Part shown: one piece after another, positions 43,788 through 53,658 of the stretch | Layout of the letters: each line of letters starts with the position of its first letter | How positions within the stretch are numbered: the first letter of the stretch is position 1 | Origin: Virgibacillus sp. SK37 | GTDB taxonomy: Bacteria > Bacillota > Bacilli > Bacillales > Amphibacillaceae | Reading direction: 5' to 3' | Assembly (NCBI RefSeq): GCF_000725285.1 | Contig: NZ_CP007161.1 | Coordinates: forward strand, 1,845,911 to 1,909,910 | DNA: 64,000 bases | Notes under the pieces: generated by a model | Database searches by the model: none | Told to the model about the DNA's origin: nothing | Seen by the model: the letters and a program-made list of their open reading frames with translations, nothing else | Translations under genes and position numbers: made by a program

Positions 43788-43956
43788 TTTGCTTAGAAAA
43801 CGATAAGAATATACATACGTTAAATAGCTGACAGGTCTAAAAGGAAAAGATACACATCTTTGCTTATCATTAACCAGTTTATTTACAGGACTGTTAGGTC
43901 AAATTAAAGATACAGAAAGAAAAAAGCATAGGTTAGGAAGAGGAGAGTGACAACAG

Positions 43957-45243
43957 TTGAATTTCTTAAAAACAAATATAAGAATATTGACAGGCATAGT
44001 ACTTCTTGTTGCCGGGTTAATTATTCCATTCCTAACACCTGTACAAAATTACCTCTCCATTCCGAATGAGTTGGAAATATTTCATAATAGCCAAGTGCCA
44101 ATCCCTACTTTGGGTGAAAGTATTCAAGTAAGTAATACGTCTGAAAAAAGCGTGCAATCAATAGAGGGGTCTCCCTTTTATGCTGAAAGTCCTGGTGGAA
44201 GTGAAATTGTTTATGAACTTGCCGGAATACCAATTAAAAAAGTTGATATGTCTGTACTGGATGATTTACGTATAATACCAGGCGGACATTCCATTGGTGT
44301 TCAACTTCAGACTAAAGGAGTACTTGTAGTTGGTCATCATTTGGTTTCTGTTAAGAATGGATCTGTATCACCTGGAGAAGAAGCAGATATCATGGTTGGT
44401 GATGTTATCTTAGAGATAGATGGGGAGCCTATAAAAGAAATGAAAGAAGTAAAACCATTTGTAAGTAATGCAGCAAAAAACAAAACACCTCTTAATATTA
44501 AGTTAAAAAGAGGTGACGAGATACTAAAGAAAGAACTTCAGCCAGTAATGGATACAAAAGACCAAGAGTACAAGCTGGGTTTGTATATAAGAGATACGGC
44601 AGCAGGGATTGGAACTATGACGTTCTATGATAAAAAATCAAAAAATTATGGTGCACTAGGTCACGTTATATCCGATATGGATACAAAGAAGCCAATTCAA
44701 ATAAATGATGGAACAATTGTACACTCTTCCGTTACTTCAATTGAAAAAGGAAATAATGGTGTACCTGGTGAAAAGCAAGCCACATTTTCCATAAAAGAAA
44801 ATAAAATTGGCTCAATAACTAAGAACAGTCCTTTTGGTATCTTCGGTAAATTGAACGAAGATAGTATAAATAACTTAAAAGGCAAGCCATTGCCTGTTGC
44901 GTTATCACATGAAGTCAAGGAAGGGCCTGCCACGATCCGAACTGTTGTAGAGGATGAAAAAGTGGAAGAATTTGATGTAGAGATTGTTAGTTCAGTCCCT
45001 CAGAAATTTCCTGCAACAAAAGGAATGGTAATCAAGATAACGGATGAGGAATTGCTCAAAAAAACCGGTGGTATTGTTCAAGGAATGAGTGGAAGTCCAA
45101 TTATCCAAAATGGGAAGATTATAGGAGCAGTTACACATGTGTTTGTAAATGATCCTACTTCGGGTTATGGAGTGCATATTGAGTGGATGTTACAGGATGC
45201 AGGGATTGATATTAAGAAGCAAAATAAAAATAAAGCTGGCTAA
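43957..45243 (+). CDS. spoIVB: SpoIVB serine peptidase (sigma-K checkpoint signal)
   Basis: 428 aa from TTG 43957, GAGGAGAG upstream. N-terminal anchor ([20 protein letters not shown]), PDZ domain (~residues 105-200), then the S55 peptidase domain with [12 protein letters not shown] (His ~residue 231) and the nucleophile in [18 protein letters not shown] (~residue 378). Made in the forespore under sigma-G, it cuts SpoIVFA and so starts pro-sigma-K processing in the mother cell. As in B. subtilis it lies between recN and spo0A. Confidence 0.96.
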   Translation: MNFLKTNIRILTGIVLLVAGLIIPFLTPVQNYLSIPNELEIFHNSQVPIPTLGESIQVSNTSEKSVQSIEGSPFYAESPGGSEIVYELAGIPIKKVDMSVLDDLRIIPGGHSIGVQLQTKGVLVVGHHLVSVKNGSVSPGEEADIMVGDVILEIDGEPIKEMKEVKPFVSNAAKNKTPLNIKLKRGDEILKKELQPVMDTKDQEYKLGLYIRDTAAGIGTMTFYDKKSKNYGALGHVISDMDTKKPIQINDGTIVHSSVTSIEKGNNGVPGEKQATFSIKENKIGSITKNSPFGIFGKLNEDSINNLKGKPLPVALSHEVKEGPATIRTVVEDEKVEEFDVEIVSSVPQKFPATKGMVIKITDEELLKKTGGIVQGMSGSPIIQNGKIIGAVTHVFVNDPTSGYGVHIEWMLQDAGIDIKKQNKNKAG

Positions 45244-45288
45244 AAAAATGACTTGTTATGGAGGCTCTCCATTTCAAGTCATTTTTCT
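45243..45288 (+). terminator. Terminator after spoIVB
   Basis: AAAAATGACTTG pairs with CAAGTCATTTTT, with an inner GGAG/CTCC helix and a T-run. Confidence 0.85.
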
Positions 45289-45332
45289 TATAGCCATAAT
45301 ATGGTATTTGTGTTATATTTAAATAAATATTT

Positions 45333-45340
45333 TTCGACAA
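45333..45340 (-). promoter_or_regulatory. Spo0A box upstream of spo0A
   Basis: TTCGACAA on the plus strand is a perfect TTGTCGAA 0A box on the minus strand, about 95 bases upstream of the sigma-H promoter, consistent with autoregulation. Confidence 0.7.
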
Positions 45341-45433
45341 ACATGTCTAAATTTATCAAATGATGAAGTAATTTGGAGCATTAGTGAGTAAAAGAACGCA
45401 AAACTAAAAAAATCCAATGTTTTTTAAATAAAA

Positions 45434-45460
45434 GAAGGAATTTCTATTTTTTTGGAGAAT
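45434..45460 (+). promoter_or_regulatory. SigH-type promoter of spo0A
   Basis: GAAGGAATTT with AGGAATTT at 45436-45443, a 12-base spacer, then AGAAT at 45456-45460. This matches RNAGGAWWW-N12-14-RNNGAAT, 44 bases before the spo0A start. In B. subtilis the sporulation promoter of spo0A is sigma-H dependent. Confidence 0.7.
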
Positions 45461-45504
45461 ATTAGTAAAAGAGATAACTGTTACATAAAGGGAGGAAATT
45501 TTTA

Positions 45505-46284
45505 GTGGGAAAAATTAAAGTTTGTCTTGTCGATGATAATAGGGAATTAATTAAGTTAATGGAAGAGTATTTCGAGGAACAATCCGATATAGATGTAATT
45601 GGAGTTGCTCATAATGGCAGGGATTGTTTATCTATGTTGGAAGAGATGGAACCAGACGTGCTTTTATTAGATATCATAATGCCACATATTGATGGGCTCG
45701 CCGTGCTTAATACGCTTCGAAGCCAAGAAGGTCATAAGCCAAATGTTATCATGTTAACAGCGTTTGGGCAGGAAGAAGTGATGAAAAAGGCTGTAGATTT
45801 AGGCGCTTCTTATTTTATATTAAAGCCGTTTGATTTGGATCACTTGGCAGATCAAATACGTCAAGTACAGGGAAGTGGTTCGTATTCTTCTCCAAATATG
45901 AAACAAACAAACAAAAGAGAGAAGAAAAAGCAGGATTTAGAAGCAAGTATTACGAATATAATTCATGAGATTGGAGTTCCTGCACATATTAAGGGGTATA
46001 TGTATTTAAGAGAAGCAATTACAATGGTGTACAATGATATTGAGTTATTGGGCTCCATTACAAAGGTTTTGTATCCGGATATAGCTAAGAAATATAATAC
46101 TACGGCGTCAAGAGTGGAGCGTGCAATTCGTCATGCAATCGAGGTAGCTTGGAGTAGAGGAAATATTGACTCGATATCTGCTCTATTTGGCTACACAATA
46201 AGCATTACAAAAGCAAAACCGACCAATTCTGAATTCATTGCAATGGTTGCAGATCGATTACGTCTGGAGCATAAAGCGAGTTAA
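45505..46284 (+). CDS. spo0A: Spo0A, master regulator of sporulation
   Basis: 259 aa from GTG 45505, GGGAGGAAA upstream. Receiver domain (1-125) with Asp10, Asp11, phosphoacceptor Asp56 and Lys107; a charged linker (~127-150, [14 protein letters not shown]); and a C-terminal DNA-binding domain with the Spo0A signature helix ([18 protein letters not shown]). Phosphorylated through the Spo0F/Spo0B relay, it represses growth-phase genes and activates early sporulation genes at TTGTCGAA boxes. Confidence 0.98.
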   Translation: MGKIKVCLVDDNRELIKLMEEYFEEQSDIDVIGVAHNGRDCLSMLEEMEPDVLLLDIIMPHIDGLAVLNTLRSQEGHKPNVIMLTAFGQEEVMKKAVDLGASYFILKPFDLDHLADQIRQVQGSGSYSSPNMKQTNKREKKKQDLEASITNIIHEIGVPAHIKGYMYLREAITMVYNDIELLGSITKVLYPDIAKKYNTTASRVERAIRHAIEVAWSRGNIDSISALFGYTISITKAKPTNSEFIAMVADRLRLEHKAS

Positions 46285-46290
46285 GTTATT

Positions 46291-46385
46291 AAAAGCGCAA
46301 GCGACTGCTTACGCATGAATGGGACGCAAGGTGAGTAATTATTACTCCAGTCCTATTTGCATGCTAAACAAGCGCTTGCGCTTTT
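46291..46385. terminator. 95-bp near-perfect palindrome, bidirectional terminator or repeat element
   Basis: Outer arms AAAAGCGCAAGCG (46291-46303) and CGCTTGCGCTTTT (46373-46385) are perfect complements. Nested inside on almost the same centre are GCATG/CATGC (46313-46317, 46360-46364) and GAGTAAT/ATTACTC (46333-46339, 46341-46347). It lies between convergent spo0A and the aspartokinase gene, with T-runs both ways. It is larger and more ornate than an ordinary terminator, so it may be one copy of an interspersed palindromic repeat. Confidence 0.75.
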
Positions 46386-46393
46386 ATTATTAA

Positions 46394-47740
46394 TTATTCG
46401 AAAAAATGATAATACAAAGAGCGAACTGCCTTACTTAAATCTTCCTTCTTAATCCCAAACATCATAGAGACTTCTGAGGACCCCTGGTTAATCATTTCAA
46501 TATTTACGTTTGCCTCTGCAAAAGCAGTTGTCGCTTTCTGTGCAACACCAATTGTACTTACTAAGCCTTCTCCAACTACCATTACAATAGCTAGATCACG
46601 GTGGATATCAACTTGATCAGGCTGCAGTTCTTCTTTAAAGCGTTGTAAAATAATTTCTTCTTTGTCGCTCCCTAATCTGCTTTCTCTAATAATTATGGAC
46701 ATATCATCAATTCCAGAAGGCGCATGTTCAAAAGAAACCCCTTCTTCTTCTAAGATTTGAAATAACTTTCTTCCAAATCCAACTTCCCGGTTCATTAAAT
46801 ATTTACTTATATAAATGCTGGTAAAGCCTATGTCACTTGCAATGCCAACGACACATTTCTCATCTTGTTTTTTCTCAGAAACGATCATAGTACCAGGTTT
46901 GGATGGATTGTTTGTATTCTTAATGCAAACCGGAATTTGAGCATTAAAAGCAGGAATAAGTGCCTCGTCATGAAATACTGAAAATCCGGCATATGACAAT
47001 TCCCGCATTTCTTTGTAGGTTAATGTTCTAATTTCTTTCGGATTACTTACAATTGTAGGGTTAACTTTGTAAACCGAATCCACATCAGTGAAATTTTCAT
47101 ATAAACTAGCCTTTACCCCAGCTGCAATAATCGACCCTGTGATATCAGAACCTCCCCTGGAAAAGGTCATTAGTTCATCTTCCTCTGTGTAACCAAAGAA
47201 TCCAGGTATTACCATAATTCCTTCTTTCTCACGAAGAGTACCAATTTTTTTATAGCTTTCCGGAAGAATATGAGCGTTACCTGGCTCATTACTTACAATT
47301 ATCCCAGCCTGTTTTGGGTTTAAATAATGTGCGTTCAGTCCAAGTTTTTGAAGGTAGGCACTTAAAATTTTTGCAGAGCTATCTTCTCCTATTGCTTTAA
47401 GACAATCAATGTTTTCTAGGTCATGCTCTAGGTCGATTAGCCCTTGTTCAATCGAACCCTCTATTTCATCCAATAGGCCTGCTTGTAATGCTAAGGTTTG
47501 AATGATATCGTTAAAACGCTGAAGAATTGTTTGTTTAACTTTGTTATAATCCATTTTATGTATGTAGGTATTGCCTAATTCAATTAGTAAATCAGTAATT
47601 TTGATGTCCTCTTTTGTTCTTTTTCCAGGTGCAGAAACTACGATGAACTTTCTTGAATCATCCTCCTTAATGATATCTCCTACCTTTTTTAATTGCTCTG
47701 CACTTGCTACAGAACTTCCACCAAACTTAACAACTTTCAT
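46394..47740 (-). CDS. yclM: Aspartokinase (class III, YclM type)
   Basis: 448 aa from ATG 47740, GGGAGGA upstream; a TTG three bases earlier is in frame. Phosphorylates aspartate, the first step to Lys, Thr, Met and diaminopimelate. Kinase domain starts VVKFGGSSVA and includes FSRGGSDITGSIIAAGV; two ACT domains follow (VVGIASDIGFTSIYISKYLMN, and IVMVVGEGLVSTIGVAQKATTAFAEANVNIEMINQGSSEVSMMFGI), giving feedback control. No lysine riboswitch is present upstream. B. subtilis YclM is the lysine/threonine-controlled isozyme. Confidence 0.93.
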   Translation of the reverse strand: MKVVKFGGSSVASAEQLKKVGDIIKEDDSRKFIVVSAPGKRTKEDIKITDLLIELGNTYIHKMDYNKVKQTILQRFNDIIQTLALQAGLLDEIEGSIEQGLIDLEHDLENIDCLKAIGEDSSAKILSAYLQKLGLNAHYLNPKQAGIIVSNEPGNAHILPESYKKIGTLREKEGIMVIPGFFGYTEEDELMTFSRGGSDITGSIIAAGVKASLYENFTDVDSVYKVNPTIVSNPKEIRTLTYKEMRELSYAGFSVFHDEALIPAFNAQIPVCIKNTNNPSKPGTMIVSEKKQDEKCVVGIASDIGFTSIYISKYLMNREVGFGRKLFQILEEEGVSFEHAPSGIDDMSIIIRESRLGSDKEEIILQRFKEELQPDQVDIHRDLAIVMVVGEGLVSTIGVAQKATTAFAEANVNIEMINQGSSEVSMMFGIKKEDLSKAVRSLYYHFFE

Positions 47741-47862
47741 CAAAAATCCTCCCGAAGAACTTTATTTTTTATTATTAATAATAACAAAATTTTTTTTATT
47801 TTAACAGATATAATAAAAACAGAGCAAACAGCCTGTACAGGCATTAAACGGTACTATAACAA

Positions 47863-47893
47863 AAAAAGACGGTATGTAGCCGCCTTTTTTTAT
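47863..47893 (-). terminator. Terminator after the DUF2627 gene
   Basis: On the minus strand AAGGCGG pairs with CCGTCTT (one G-U) around a 7-base loop, followed by TTTTT. Confidence 0.7.
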
Positions 47894-47901
47894 GTATTCT
47901 T

Positions 47902-48132
47902 TTAATTCTTCTTCTTTTCTGTGGTTTGCTTCTTTCTGTCTCTATGGACAATAAAACCACCAATAAATGCAATACCTGCTAAAAACAGCACTAAACCTAT
48001 AAGAAACTGAATTCCTATATGGAAAAACACCGGATAAAAGTCAGCGAATAAGGAATCTCTCATTAACTTAATTCCAAACGCAGCAATAACACCAGGGATT
48101 AGCAGCACTAGTAACGCAATTGTTCTACTCAT
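47902..48132 (-). CDS. yqzF: DUF2627 membrane protein (YqzF)
   Basis: 76 aa from ATG 48132 (MSRTIALLVLLIPGVIAAFGIKLMRDS), with GGGGAAG just upstream; the longer frame to 48372 has no site. Two transmembrane helices (IALLVLLIPGVIAAFGIKLM and IGIQFLIGLVLFLAGIAFIGGFIV) and a basic C-terminal tail. The arrangement matches the DUF2627/YqzF family, which in Bacillus also lies between spo0A and bkdR. Function unknown. Confidence 0.85.
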   Translation of the reverse strand: MSRTIALLVLLIPGVIAAFGIKLMRDSLFADFYPVFFHIGIQFLIGLVLFLAGIAFIGGFIVHRDRKKQTTEKKKN

Positions 48133-48265
48133 TTTTCTTCCCCTTAAAAATTTTCTTATTATTAGTATAGCAAAAATGTAATGTAATTGGGAAGAAAGGT
48201 TATTTGCTAAAAAATGCAGAGTATCGTATGATAAATACATGCAAAACAATGCAAGGTGGGATGAG

Positions 48266-50317
48266 ATGAAGCGAGTACTTATCGTTGGGGCTGGCAAAGG
48301 GGGCAGTGTACTTTTAAACATATTACGCGCAACCAAACGTATGCATATTGTTGCAATTATAGACAAAGACATACATGCAGAGGGATTAAGGCTTGCTAGA
48401 AAATTTAATATCCCTTGTGATCATGATTGGAAACATTGGATAGAAAAAGATATAGATATAATTATTGAAGCAACCGGTGACGATAAAGTTCTTGATGAGA
48501 TCATAGAATGCAGAAATAGAAAGACAGTTGTTATTCCTGGTACAGTAGCTTACATAATTGCGGAGCTTTTTAATGAAAAAGAAGAGTTACTAAAAGAAAT
48601 TCGCCTGCAAATGGATAACCAAAACCTGATTCTAAATAATATAAGAGATGGAATGATTGTAGTAAATCATACCGGACAAGTAGACTTTGTGAACAGAAGT
48701 GCGCAGGAAATTGTTGGGTTAGAAAAGGATGAGTTTGAAGGTAAGCAAATTCATGAAGTGATTCAAAATTCGAGACTGCCAATTGTTCTACGTAATAAAA
48801 GAAAAGAAGTCAACCAAAAATTAGTATTGAAAAACGGGAAGCAAATAATTACTACAAGAATTCCTATTATTAATGCGGACGGGAATTTACAGGGCGCTTT
48901 TGCCATATTCAAAGATATTACAGAGGTAGTAAACCTGGCCGAAGAAAATACGGACCTCAATGAAATTAAAACAATGCTAGAAGCAATTATCCAATCCTCT
49001 GATGAAGCAATTAGTGTAGTGGATGAAAACGGAGTAGGACTGATGATCAATCCAGCATACACAAAAATTACCGGTCTCAAAGAAGAAGACATTGTCGGTG
49101 CTCCAGCTTCTGTGGACATCTCCGAGGGAGAGAGTATGCATATGAAGGTGCTACAGACCCGCAGAGCAGTAAGAGGAGTTAGAATGAAGGTTGGGCCAAC
49201 CAACAAAGATGTGTACGTTAACGTTGCTCCCATAATTGTAGATGGGAAAATTAAAGGTAGTGTAGGAGTCCTCCACGATGTTACGGAAGTCCGGTCTTTG
49301 ACAAGTGAATTAAAAAGAGCAAGGCAAATTATCCGCAGCTTAGAAGCAAAATACACTTTTGACGACATTATAGGTGGTTCGTCAGAGATGAGGTTAGCTC
49401 TGGAGCAGGCAAAAGTAGGGGCAAAGACACCTGCAACTGTTTTGTTGAGGGGAAAGTCGGGTACAGGAAAAGAATTGTTTGCACATGCTATCCACAATGA
49501 AAGTGACCGGAAGCATAATAAGTTTATTAGAGTAAACTGTGCTGCAATAGCAGAATCAATTTTAGAAAGTGAATTATTTGGTTATGAAGAGGGAGCCTTT
49601 TCTGGTGCAAAGCACGGTGGAAAAAAAGGTTTATTTGAGGAAGCAAATTTGGGGAGTATATTTCTTGATGAAATAGGGGAACTATCGTTAAACATGCAAG
49701 CCAAACTTCTTCGAGTACTACAGGAGAATGAAATTGTGCGAGTTGGAGGAACTGATCCTATAACACTTGATGTTAGGGTAATTACAGCCACAAACGTAAA
49801 CTTGGAAAAGGCAATTATGAATAAAACTTTTAGGGAAGACTTGTATTACCGATTAAATCGATTACCAATTTTTATTCCGAGTCTTCAAGAAAGGTTGTCA
49901 GACCTCCCTGAACTAGTTCTGCACATTATAGTGAAGACAAATCAGGATTACGGAAAAAACGTCAAATCTATATCAAATGAGGCGCTTGCTGAATTAAAAA
50001 AATATAATTGGCCGGGAAACATCAGGGAATTAGAGAATGTGATAGGTCGGGCAATGATTTATATGGACATTAATGAGGAAGTTATTCAATTAGAGCATTT
50101 ACCTGAGCTAGGGGTTACAGCAAAAATACCAAACAACCCTACTGCGCCCGATTTAATTGAAGCGCAATCTTTACAACTGGCTGTAGAAAGATATGAAAAA
50201 AGCTATATTGCAAAAATATATAAAAAGAACAACTTTAATAAAACTAAAACAGCTAAGGAATTAAAAATTTCAATTAGAAGTTTATACTATAAGCTAGAAA
50301 AGTATCAACTTGAATAA
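48266..50317 (+). CDS. bkdR: BkdR, sigma-54-dependent activator of the bkd operon
   Basis: 683 aa from ATG 48266, AAGGTGGG upstream. N-terminal Rossmann-like domain (KRVLIVGAGKGGSVLLNIL, 1-120), two PAS domains (~125-235 and ~245-360), AAA+ domain with Walker A GKSGTGKE, the sigma-54 contact loop GAFSGA (a GAFTGA variant) and Walker B IFLDEIGEL, then a Fis-type HTH (NKTKTAKELKISIRSLYYKL). It opens the sigma-L promoter of ptb-bkd in response to branched-chain amino acids. The Rossmann part may sense a nucleotide. Confidence 0.95.
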   Translation: MKRVLIVGAGKGGSVLLNILRATKRMHIVAIIDKDIHAEGLRLARKFNIPCDHDWKHWIEKDIDIIIEATGDDKVLDEIIECRNRKTVVIPGTVAYIIAELFNEKEELLKEIRLQMDNQNLILNNIRDGMIVVNHTGQVDFVNRSAQEIVGLEKDEFEGKQIHEVIQNSRLPIVLRNKRKEVNQKLVLKNGKQIITTRIPIINADGNLQGAFAIFKDITEVVNLAEENTDLNEIKTMLEAIIQSSDEAISVVDENGVGLMINPAYTKITGLKEEDIVGAPASVDISEGESMHMKVLQTRRAVRGVRMKVGPTNKDVYVNVAPIIVDGKIKGSVGVLHDVTEVRSLTSELKRARQIIRSLEAKYTFDDIIGGSSEMRLALEQAKVGAKTPATVLLRGKSGTGKELFAHAIHNESDRKHNKFIRVNCAAIAESILESELFGYEEGAFSGAKHGGKKGLFEEANLGSIFLDEIGELSLNMQAKLLRVLQENEIVRVGGTDPITLDVRVITATNVNLEKAIMNKTFREDLYYRLNRLPIFIPSLQERLSDLPELVLHIIVKTNQDYGKNVKSISNEALAELKKYNWPGNIRELENVIGRAMIYMDINEEVIQLEHLPELGVTAKIPNNPTAPDLIEAQSLQLAVERYEKSYIAKIYKKNNFNKTKTAKELKISIRSLYYKLEKYQLE

Positions 50318-50321
50318 TTCG

Positions 50322-50346
50322 GCATGCATTTTTTTGCATTTATGCA
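50322..50346 (+). promoter_or_regulatory. Candidate BkdR upstream activating sequence
   Basis: GCATGC/ATGCAT (50322-50329) and the dyad TGCATTTATGCA (50335-50346) cluster 55-80 bases upstream of the sigma-L promoter, where enhancer sites lie. TGCA half-sites also occur before bkdR (48241-48254). Inference only. Confidence 0.4.
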
Positions 50347-50399
50347 TAAAGTTGCAGGTGCTATAATAAGAAGATAAAGCGTTTACAGGGTGTCCGTAG

Positions 50400-50417
50400 T
50401 TGGCATGCTTCTTGCAT
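50400..50417 (+). promoter_or_regulatory. Sigma-L (sigma-54) promoter of the bkd operon
   Basis: TTGGCATGCTTCTTGCAT: -24 GG at 50402-50403 and -12 GC at 50414-50415 with exactly 10 bases between, near-consensus TTGGCACN5TTGCA. It lies 31 bases before ptb, downstream of the activator gene. Confidence 0.92.
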
Positions 50418-50448
50418 TATCTTTATTAGGGGACGCTAGGAGGGTATG

Positions 50449-51369
50449 ATGCAAACACTAGAAGAAATCAAACAAAAAGTTAGAAAGAAGAGAAAGCAAA
50501 AAGTATCCGTGGCAAATCCGGCTGATCAGGAAGTACTTTTAGCAATTAAATATGCTCTTGAACAAGATTTTTGTACCTTTTTATTAGTTGGTGATTCTGA
50601 AAAAATACGATCAGCTGCAAATGATATTGCTTTAGAATTAGATCCTCATTATATAACTATTGAGGATGTTAAAGATGAAAATGCAATTGCGAGAGTAGCT
50701 GTTTCTGCAGTTCAAAATAGGAAAGCTGATATTTTAATGAAGGGTAATATAACAACTAAATCGTTATTAAGAGCCGTTCTTCATAAGGAATACGGACTAA
50801 GGTCAGGACAAGTATTATCCCATGTAGCTCTTTTTGAGATACCAGGCCAAGAACGTTTATTATTCCTTACAGATGCAGCAATGAATATAGACCCAAATCT
50901 AAAAGAGAAAACACAAATTATACAAAATGCGGTTAAAGTAGCAAAAGGAATTGGTTATCAATGTCCAAGAGTCGCGATTCTTGCACCAGTTGAAGTTGTA
51001 AACGAAGAAATGCAGTCTACAATAGACGCAGCAATTTTGACCCAAATGCAAGTTAGAGGACAAATTACAGGATGTACTGTTGATGGTCCACTCGCATTTG
51101 ATAATGCCGTTTCCCCTGTAGCTGCCAAACACAAGAACATCCAGTCGGACGTTGCCGGGAAAGCGGATATCCTTTTGGTTCCGTCCATTGAAGTCGGAAA
51201 TGCACTATACAAATCCTTTGTATATTTTGCCAAGGCTAAGGTGGCGGCTGTTGTTAGTGGTGCTAAGGCTCCAATTGTACTAACATCAAGGTCTGACTCC
51301 GCGGAGAGTAAGTTAAATTCATTAGCTTTAGCTTTGTTATCATCAACAACATTTGAGGAGGAGAATTAA
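50449..51369 (+). CDS. ptb: Phosphate butyryltransferase
   Basis: 306 aa; two ATGs stand at 50446 and 50449, and AGGAGGG (50438-50444) better fits the second. Converts branched acyl-CoA and phosphate to acyl-phosphate and CoA. PTA_PTB fold: [72 protein letters not shown] and a C-terminal [14 protein letters not shown]. Works with Buk to make ATP from branched acyl-CoA. First gene of the bkd operon. Confidence 0.95.
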   Translation: MQTLEEIKQKVRKKRKQKVSVANPADQEVLLAIKYALEQDFCTFLLVGDSEKIRSAANDIALELDPHYITIEDVKDENAIARVAVSAVQNRKADILMKGNITTKSLLRAVLHKEYGLRSGQVLSHVALFEIPGQERLLFLTDAAMNIDPNLKEKTQIIQNAVKVAKGIGYQCPRVAILAPVEVVNEEMQSTIDAAILTQMQVRGQITGCTVDGPLAFDNAVSPVAAKHKNIQSDVAGKADILLVPSIEVGNALYKSFVYFAKAKVAAVVSGAKAPIVLTSRSDSAESKLNSLALALLSSTTFEEEN

Positions 51370-51370
51370 A

Positions 51371-52465
51371 ATGGAAATTTTTACTTATATGGAAAAATAT
51401 GATTATGAACAGTTGGTCTTTTGTCAGGATAAAAGTTCAGGACTAAAAGCAATTATTGCAATCCACGATACAACATTGGGTCCAGCACTGGGAGGTACCA
51501 GAATGTGGACTTATAATTCGGAGGAGGAAGCGATAGAAGATGCTTTAAGACTGGCGAAAGGGATGACTTATAAGAACGCTGCAGCCGGCCTTAACTTAGG
51601 TGGGGGTAAAACAGTAATTATTGGTGACCCGAAAAAAGATAAAAATCCAGAAATGTTTAGGGCATTTGGTCGTTATATTCAAGGATTAAATGGTCGATAC
51701 ATCACTGCAGAAGACGTTGGGACAACTGTACAAGATATGGACTTAATCCATATGGAAACTGATTTTGTTACAGGTATTTCAGCAGAGGCCGGTTCATCAG
51801 GTAATCCTTCTCCAGTTACTGCTTACGGTGTTTATAAAGGAATGAAGGCTGCTGCTAAAGAAGCATTTAACGACGATTCCCTTGAAGGGAAAACAATCGC
51901 CGTACAAGGGGTTGGAAATGTGGCGTATGCTTTATGTGAGTACTTACATAAAGAAGGCGCTAAACTAGTTGTTACTGACATCAACAAAGGAGCAGTTGAG
52001 CGTGCGGTAGAAGCATTCAATGCAACAGCGGTTGATCCTGATGATATTTATGATGTGGACTGTGATATTTATGCTCCTTGTGCTTTAGGTGCAACAATAA
52101 ATGATGATACTATTCCAAGAATAAAAGCCAAAGTAATTGCCGGATCTGCTAATAATCAACTAAAATCATCGGAACATGGAGATATCATTTTTGAAAAGGG
52201 AATTATATATGCTCCTGATTATGTAATAAATTCTGGTGGTGTAATAAATGTAGCTGATGAATTAGTTGGATATAACGAAGAGAGAGCGCTTAAGAAGGTT
52301 GAAACAATTTATGATAGTTTACAAAAGGTATTTGAAATATCCAGAAGAGACCATATTCCTTCTTATGTAGCTGCAGATCGTATGGCTGAAGAGAGAATTG
52401 AAGCAGAAAGAAATTCAAGAAGCCAGTTTTTATTAAATGGGCATCATATTCTAAGTAGAAGATAA
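51371..52465 (+). CDS. bcd: Leucine / branched-chain amino acid dehydrogenase
   Basis: 364 aa from ATG 51371, GGAGGAG upstream, 1 base after ptb. Glu/Leu/Phe/Val dehydrogenase: [40 protein letters not shown] (catalytic Lys in GMTYK), [13 protein letters not shown], and the NAD fold [20 protein letters not shown]. It deaminates Leu, Ile and Val to keto acids, the substrates of the BkdAA/AB/B complex. Confidence 0.96.
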   Translation: MEIFTYMEKYDYEQLVFCQDKSSGLKAIIAIHDTTLGPALGGTRMWTYNSEEEAIEDALRLAKGMTYKNAAAGLNLGGGKTVIIGDPKKDKNPEMFRAFGRYIQGLNGRYITAEDVGTTVQDMDLIHMETDFVTGISAEAGSSGNPSPVTAYGVYKGMKAAAKEAFNDDSLEGKTIAVQGVGNVAYALCEYLHKEGAKLVVTDINKGAVERAVEAFNATAVDPDDIYDVDCDIYAPCALGATINDDTIPRIKAKVIAGSANNQLKSSEHGDIIFEKGIIYAPDYVINSGGVINVADELVGYNEERALKKVETIYDSLQKVFEISRRDHIPSYVAADRMAEERIEAERNSRSQFLLNGHHILSRR

Positions 52466-52485
52466 TCTGTAGCTATTAGCAGAGC

Positions 52486-52535
52486 AACAGTTCCATTAGT
52501 GGTGAAATTTCTACACTAATGGACTGTTTACTTTT
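52486..52535 (+). terminator. Strong hairpin between bcd and buk
   Basis: AACAGTTCCATTAGTG (52486-52501) pairs with CACTAATGGACTGTT (52514-52528) with one bulge and is followed by TACTTTTT. It may be a partial terminator or mRNA-stabilising structure inside the bkd operon. Confidence 0.6.
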
Positions 52536-52554
52536 TCAACGGAGGAAAAATAAT

Positions 52555-53637
52555 TTGAAACCACAATACAGAATACTTGTCATTAATCCCGGGTCTACTT
52601 CTACTAAAATTGGTGTATTTGATAATGAGCACTGTATCTTTGAAAAGACACTTCGTCATAACGTTGAAGAGTTGGGTCGTTTCCCCCATGTAGTTGATCA
52701 ATTTGAATTTAGAAAGCAAGTTATATTGGAGCAGCTCGATTATGAAGGTATCAATATATCAAAATTAAATTCTGTTTGCGGACGTGGTGGTTTGCTTAGA
52801 GCAATTGAAGGAGGTACATATCAAGTTAATGATGCGATGCTCCACGATTTAAGGGTTGGATATAACGGTGAACACGCTTCCAATCTAGGAGGAATCCTCG
52901 CATATGAGATTGCTTCAGGACTAAATCTAAATGCTTATATAGTCGATCCGGTGGTTGTTGATGAATTAGATGATATTGCACGTTTTTCAGGTGTACCTGA
53001 AATTCCTAGAAAAAGTATTTTCCATGCCTTGAATCAGAAAGCAGTTGCACGAAGGGCTGCATCTGACCTAAGTTCCTCTTACGAAGATCTCCATATTATT
53101 GTTGCGCATATGGGAGGAGGGATAACAGTTGGAGCCCATAAGAAAGGAAAAGTAATAGATGTCAATAATGGGTTGCATGGGGAAGGGCCATTTTCGCCAG
53201 AAAGAGCTGGAACAGTACCAGCCGGGGATCTCGTTTCCATGTGTTTTTCCGGAGGTTACTATAGGGATGAAATAATGAAAAAGCTTGTTGGAAAAGGTGG
53301 ATTAGTAGCTTATTTAAGTACTAATGATGCATTAGAAGTGGAAAAGAGAATTGAAAGTGGAGATGATTTTTCCCTAAAAGTATATGGGGCTATGGCATAT
53401 CAGGTTGCAAAAGAAATTGGTTCCATGAGCGCTGTTCTTGAGGGAAATGTAGACGTAATTGTGTTAACCGGCGGATTGGCATATGGAAAGACATTTGTAG
53501 AAATGATCACAAGAAGAGTTGGTTGGATAGCAGATACGCTAACATATCCTGGTGAAAATGAACTTACCGCCTTGAATGAAGGAGTACTTCGCGTACTTCG
53601 TGAAGAAGAAGAACCAAAGATCTATACTCATAGTTAA
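52555..53637 (+). CDS. buk: Butyrate kinase (branched-chain acyl kinase)
   Basis: 360 aa from TTG 52555, with GGAGGAA upstream; an ATG at 52519 is inside the hairpin. ASKHA-family kinase: [17 protein letters not shown] at the start, [57 protein letters not shown], and [11 protein letters not shown] near the end. Forms branched-chain acids and ATP from acyl-phosphates. Confidence 0.96.
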   Translation: MKPQYRILVINPGSTSTKIGVFDNEHCIFEKTLRHNVEELGRFPHVVDQFEFRKQVILEQLDYEGINISKLNSVCGRGGLLRAIEGGTYQVNDAMLHDLRVGYNGEHASNLGGILAYEIASGLNLNAYIVDPVVVDELDDIARFSGVPEIPRKSIFHALNQKAVARRAASDLSSSYEDLHIIVAHMGGGITVGAHKKGKVIDVNNGLHGEGPFSPERAGTVPAGDLVSMCFSGGYYRDEIMKKLVGKGGLVAYLSTNDALEVEKRIESGDDFSLKVYGAMAYQVAKEIGSMSAVLEGNVDVIVLTGGLAYGKTFVEMITRRVGWIADTLTYPGENELTALNEGVLRVLREEEEPKIYTHS

Positions 53638-53658
53638 TTAGGAAGGAGTGTAATTTGT

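Noticed and set aside
47741-47900. Lysine riboswitch before the aspartokinase gene
   Set aside because: Only about 150 AT-rich bases, most of them taken up by the terminator and start of the neighbour; no lysine-aptamer core.
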